A stretch of DNA of 7,365 nucleotides. Origin: Xanthobacteraceae bacterium (GTDB lineage Bacteria; Pseudomonadota; Alphaproteobacteria; Rhizobiales; Xanthobacteraceae). The position numbers and the translations under genes were made by a program. Location: NCBI GenBank assembly GCA_030039655.1, contig JASHVC010000329.1:1-7365 (forward strand), in the 5' to 3' direction. This document shows positions 5,614 through 7,365 of this stretch, piece by piece (the stretch's first letter is position 1; each line of letters starts with the position of its first letter). Below the pieces are notes generated by a model. It ran no database searches, was not told the DNA's origin, and saw only the letters and a list, made by a program, of their open reading frames with translations.

Positions 5614-7107
5614 ATGGCACTGAACTCAAAACAACCGCCACCCGAAGCCTACACTTTCGACGACGTGCTGCTGAAGCCCGGTCCGTCCGACATTTTGCCT
5701 TCGGACGTCGACATCCGCTCGCGTATTACCCGCAGTGTTCCCCTCAATATTCCGATCATTGCCTCGGCCATGGATACGGTCACCGAAGCCCACATGGCGA
5801 TCGCCATGGCGCAGGCCGGTGGCATCGGGGTCATTCACCGGAACCTCGAACCGGTCCAGCAAGCGGCGCAGGTGCGGCAAGTAAAAAAGTTCGAATCCGG
5901 CATGGTGGTGAATCCGGTGACGATCCAGCCTAATGCCACCCTTGCGGATGCGTTGGCGCTCATGCAGGAGCACCACATTTCCGGCATCCCGGTGGTCGAG
6001 GGCGGCGGCAATGGTGGTGCCGGCAAGCTCGTCGGCATTCTCACCAATCGCGACGTGCGTTTCGCGACCGACAAGCGGCAGAAGGTTTCTGAGCTGATGA
6101 CCAAGGAGCGATTGGTCACAGTGCGCGAGGGCGTCGGCCAGGATGAGGCAAAGCGCCTCCTGCACCAATACCGCATCGAGAAGCTTCTGGTCGTCGATGC
6201 CGATTATCGCTGCGTCGGCCTCATCACCGTCAAAGACATCGAGAAGGCCGTGACTCATCCCAACGCTTGTAAGGATGAGCAGGGCCGGCTGCGTGTCGCT
6301 GGCGCTACAAGTGTCGGGGAAGCCGGTTACGCACGCAGCGAAGCCTTGATCGATGCCGGCGTCGATCTTGTCGTTGTCGACACCGCCCATGGCCATTCCA
6401 AGCGCGTGCTTGAAGCGGTGACGCGAATTAAGCGGCAATCGAATGCCGTGCAGGTGGTCGCCGGCAACATCGCAACCGCCGAAGGCGCCAAAGCGTTGAT
6501 CGATGCGGGCGCTGACGCCATCAAGGTCGGCATCGGGCCCGGCTCGATCTGCACCACGCGCGTTATTGCGGGCGTTGGCGTGCCGCAGCTTACCGCGATC
6601 ATGGACGCGGTGGACGTGGCGAAAAAATCCGACACGCCGGTCATCGCCGATGGCGGCGTCAAATATTCCGGCGATCTTGCCAAGGCTATTGCCGCCGGCG
6701 CTGATTGCGCCATGGTCGGTTCGCTTCTCGCCGGCACCGACGAGACGCCCGGCGAGGTGTTTCTCTATCAGGGGCGTTCCTACAAAAGCTATCGGGGCAT
6801 GGGCTCGATCGGCGCCATGGCGCGCGGCTCGGCCGATCGATATTTCCAACAGGAGATCAGCGACACGCTCAAGCTTGTCCCCGAAGGCATCGAAGGTCAG
6901 GTACCTTACAAAGGGCCGGTGGCCAATGTGTTGCATCAACTGGTCGGCGGGCTGCGTGCCGCCATGGGTTATGTGGGCGGCAAAGATCTGGCCGATTTCC
7001 AAGCCAAGGCCGAGTTTGTGCGTATCTCCGGCGCCGGCTTGCGGGAGAGCCACGTGCATGACGTGACGATTACGCGCGAGAGTCCGAACTATCCAAGTCG
7101 AACGTAG
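5614..7107 (+). CDS. guaB: IMP dehydrogenase (GuaB)
   Basis: GuaB oxidises IMP to XMP with NAD+, the committed step of guanine nucleotide synthesis in the cytoplasm. From the ATG at 5614 it is 497 residues, normal for the bacterial enzyme. The N-terminus has [11 protein letters not shown] at 13-23 and the first barrel strands, including ASAMDTVTE at 50-58. A Bateman module of two CBS domains fills about 97-215. The barrel then resumes with [10 protein letters not shown] at 253-262 (Asp256), GNIAT at 284-288, the catalytic loop [11 protein letters not shown] at 306-316 with Cys313, ADGGV at 345-349, and [10 protein letters not shown] at 393-402. The mobile flap contains the Arg409-Tyr410 pair in SADRYFQ, which activates water in this family, and [11 protein letters not shown] follows at 424-434. 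All key residues are present. The complete CBS pair means it is open to nucleotide control of the kind known in the family. An O-methyltransferase gene begins 9 bases downstream. Confidence 0.98.
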   Translation: MALNSKQPPPEAYTFDDVLLKPGPSDILPSDVDIRSRITRSVPLNIPIIASAMDTVTEAHMAIAMAQAGGIGVIHRNLEPVQQAAQVRQVKKFESGMVVNPVTIQPNATLADALALMQEHHISGIPVVEGGGNGGAGKLVGILTNRDVRFATDKRQKVSELMTKERLVTVREGVGQDEAKRLLHQYRIEKLLVVDADYRCVGLITVKDIEKAVTHPNACKDEQGRLRVAGATSVGEAGYARSEALIDAGVDLVVVDTAHGHSKRVLEAVTRIKRQSNAVQVVAGNIATAEGAKALIDAGADAIKVGIGPGSICTTRVIAGVGVPQLTAIMDAVDVAKKSDTPVIADGGVKYSGDLAKAIAAGADCAMVGSLLAGTDETPGEVFLYQGRSYKSYRGMGSIGAMARGSADRYFQQEISDTLKLVPEGIEGQVPYKGPVANVLHQLVGGLRAAMGYVGGKDLADFQAKAEFVRISGAGLRESHVHDVTITRESPNYPSRT

Positions 7108-7116
7108 GTCGGTTCG

Positions 7117-7365
7117 ATGGCTGGTGCGGCAACCGACCCTTACGCCAAGATTCGTGCCGCCACTAATGCGCATCGGGGCCGGCACGGCTGCAGCGCCTAT
7201 CCGTATGACAACGGCCCGCTGCTGGCGGCGCTCGCGGCGGCAGCGAACGCGCGGCGAATCTTGGAGTTAGGCACGGCGCTCGGTTACACGGCGCTGTCTT
7301 TCGCGTCCGGCGCGCGCGACGCGACCGTCGATACTATCGAGCGCGACCCGGAACACGTGCGGCTG
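7117..7365 (+). CDS. Class I SAM-dependent O-methyltransferase, N-terminal part (3' truncated)
   Basis: An ATG at 7117, 9 bases after the guaB stop, opens a frame that runs to the window edge, so 83 codons are visible. The start reads MAGAATDPYAKIRAATNAH. Then SAYPYDNGPLLAAL at about 26-39 precedes the SAM-binding motif I, RILELGTALGYTALSFA (about 49-65), with the E-L-G-T-x-x-G-Y-T/S signature of the YrrM/caffeoyl-CoA O-methyltransferase group (COG4122, Methyltransf_24-like). DTIERDPEHV at about 73-82 is motif II, whose acidic residue binds the SAM ribose. The substrate cannot be inferred from this part. The Shine-Dalgarno is weak (AGG at 7106-7108, overlapping the guaB stop), and the close spacing suggests co-transcription and possibly coupling with guaB. 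Confidence 0.82.
   Translation, partial: MAGAATDPYAKIRAATNAHRGRHGCSAYPYDNGPLLAALAAAANARRILELGTALGYTALSFASGARDATVDTIERDPEHVRL

Noticed and set aside
6531..6561. Possible unusual active-site loop in GuaB (GSICTTR)
   Set aside because: This form is common among bacterial IMP dehydrogenases, including E. coli as I recall it, and the catalytic Cys313 is in place.
5626..7185. Minus-strand open frame of about 519 codons antisense to guaB
   Set aside because: It follows from GC-rich codon usage opposite a strongly expressed-type gene. Its translation is rich in His, Asp and Arg and has no recognisable domain, while guaB on the other strand is unambiguous.

Overview
The window reads as chromosomal DNA of a GC-rich alphaproteobacterium, most likely Hyphomicrobiales (the Bradyrhizobium/Rhodopseudomonas/Rhodoplanes side). 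The reasons are the Ppx/GppA-RlmE gene pair, a typical alphaproteobacterial GuaB, a NitT/TauT-type solute-binding protein, and a secreted TPR protein whose N-terminal cysteine-containing lead-in I associate with Bradyrhizobium-like genomes. The taxonomic call is an inference from gene style; there is no rRNA or other marker here.

Layout. (1) Bases 1-829, + strand: the last 54 codons of a Ppx/GppA phosphatase, then rlmE, the 23S rRNA 2'-O-methyltransferase, 22 bases downstream. (2) Bases 855-5251, - strand: a three-gene block read right to left. It starts with a Tat-exported NitT/TauT-family substrate-binding protein, continues with a secreted protein of 16 tandem TPRs whose start codon overlaps the previous stop (TAATG), and ends, 33 bases further on, with a DHA2-family (MdtD-like) MFS efflux transporter. 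(3) Bases 5252-5613: a divergent non-coding region carrying the upstream signals of the minus block and of guaB. (4) Bases 5614-7365, + strand: complete guaB (IMP dehydrogenase), then the first 83 codons of a class I SAM-dependent O-methyltransferase cut off by the window edge.

The two + strand parts are housekeeping: RNA modification, phosphate/alarmone metabolism and guanine nucleotide synthesis. From general knowledge of related genomes I expect ppx, rlmE and guaB to lie close together on one strand, which would make the minus block an accessory insertion; this was not tested. The block has two exported proteins and one inner-membrane exporter but no ABC permease or ATPase, so the binding protein is an orphan here and its substrate cannot be named.

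I do not see an RNA gene, CRISPR array, insertion sequence, prophage or defence system. The most unusual element is the co-directional, translationally coupled pair of an orphan Tat-type binding protein and a periplasmic TPR solenoid. It is worth a comparative look but is not proof of a new system.
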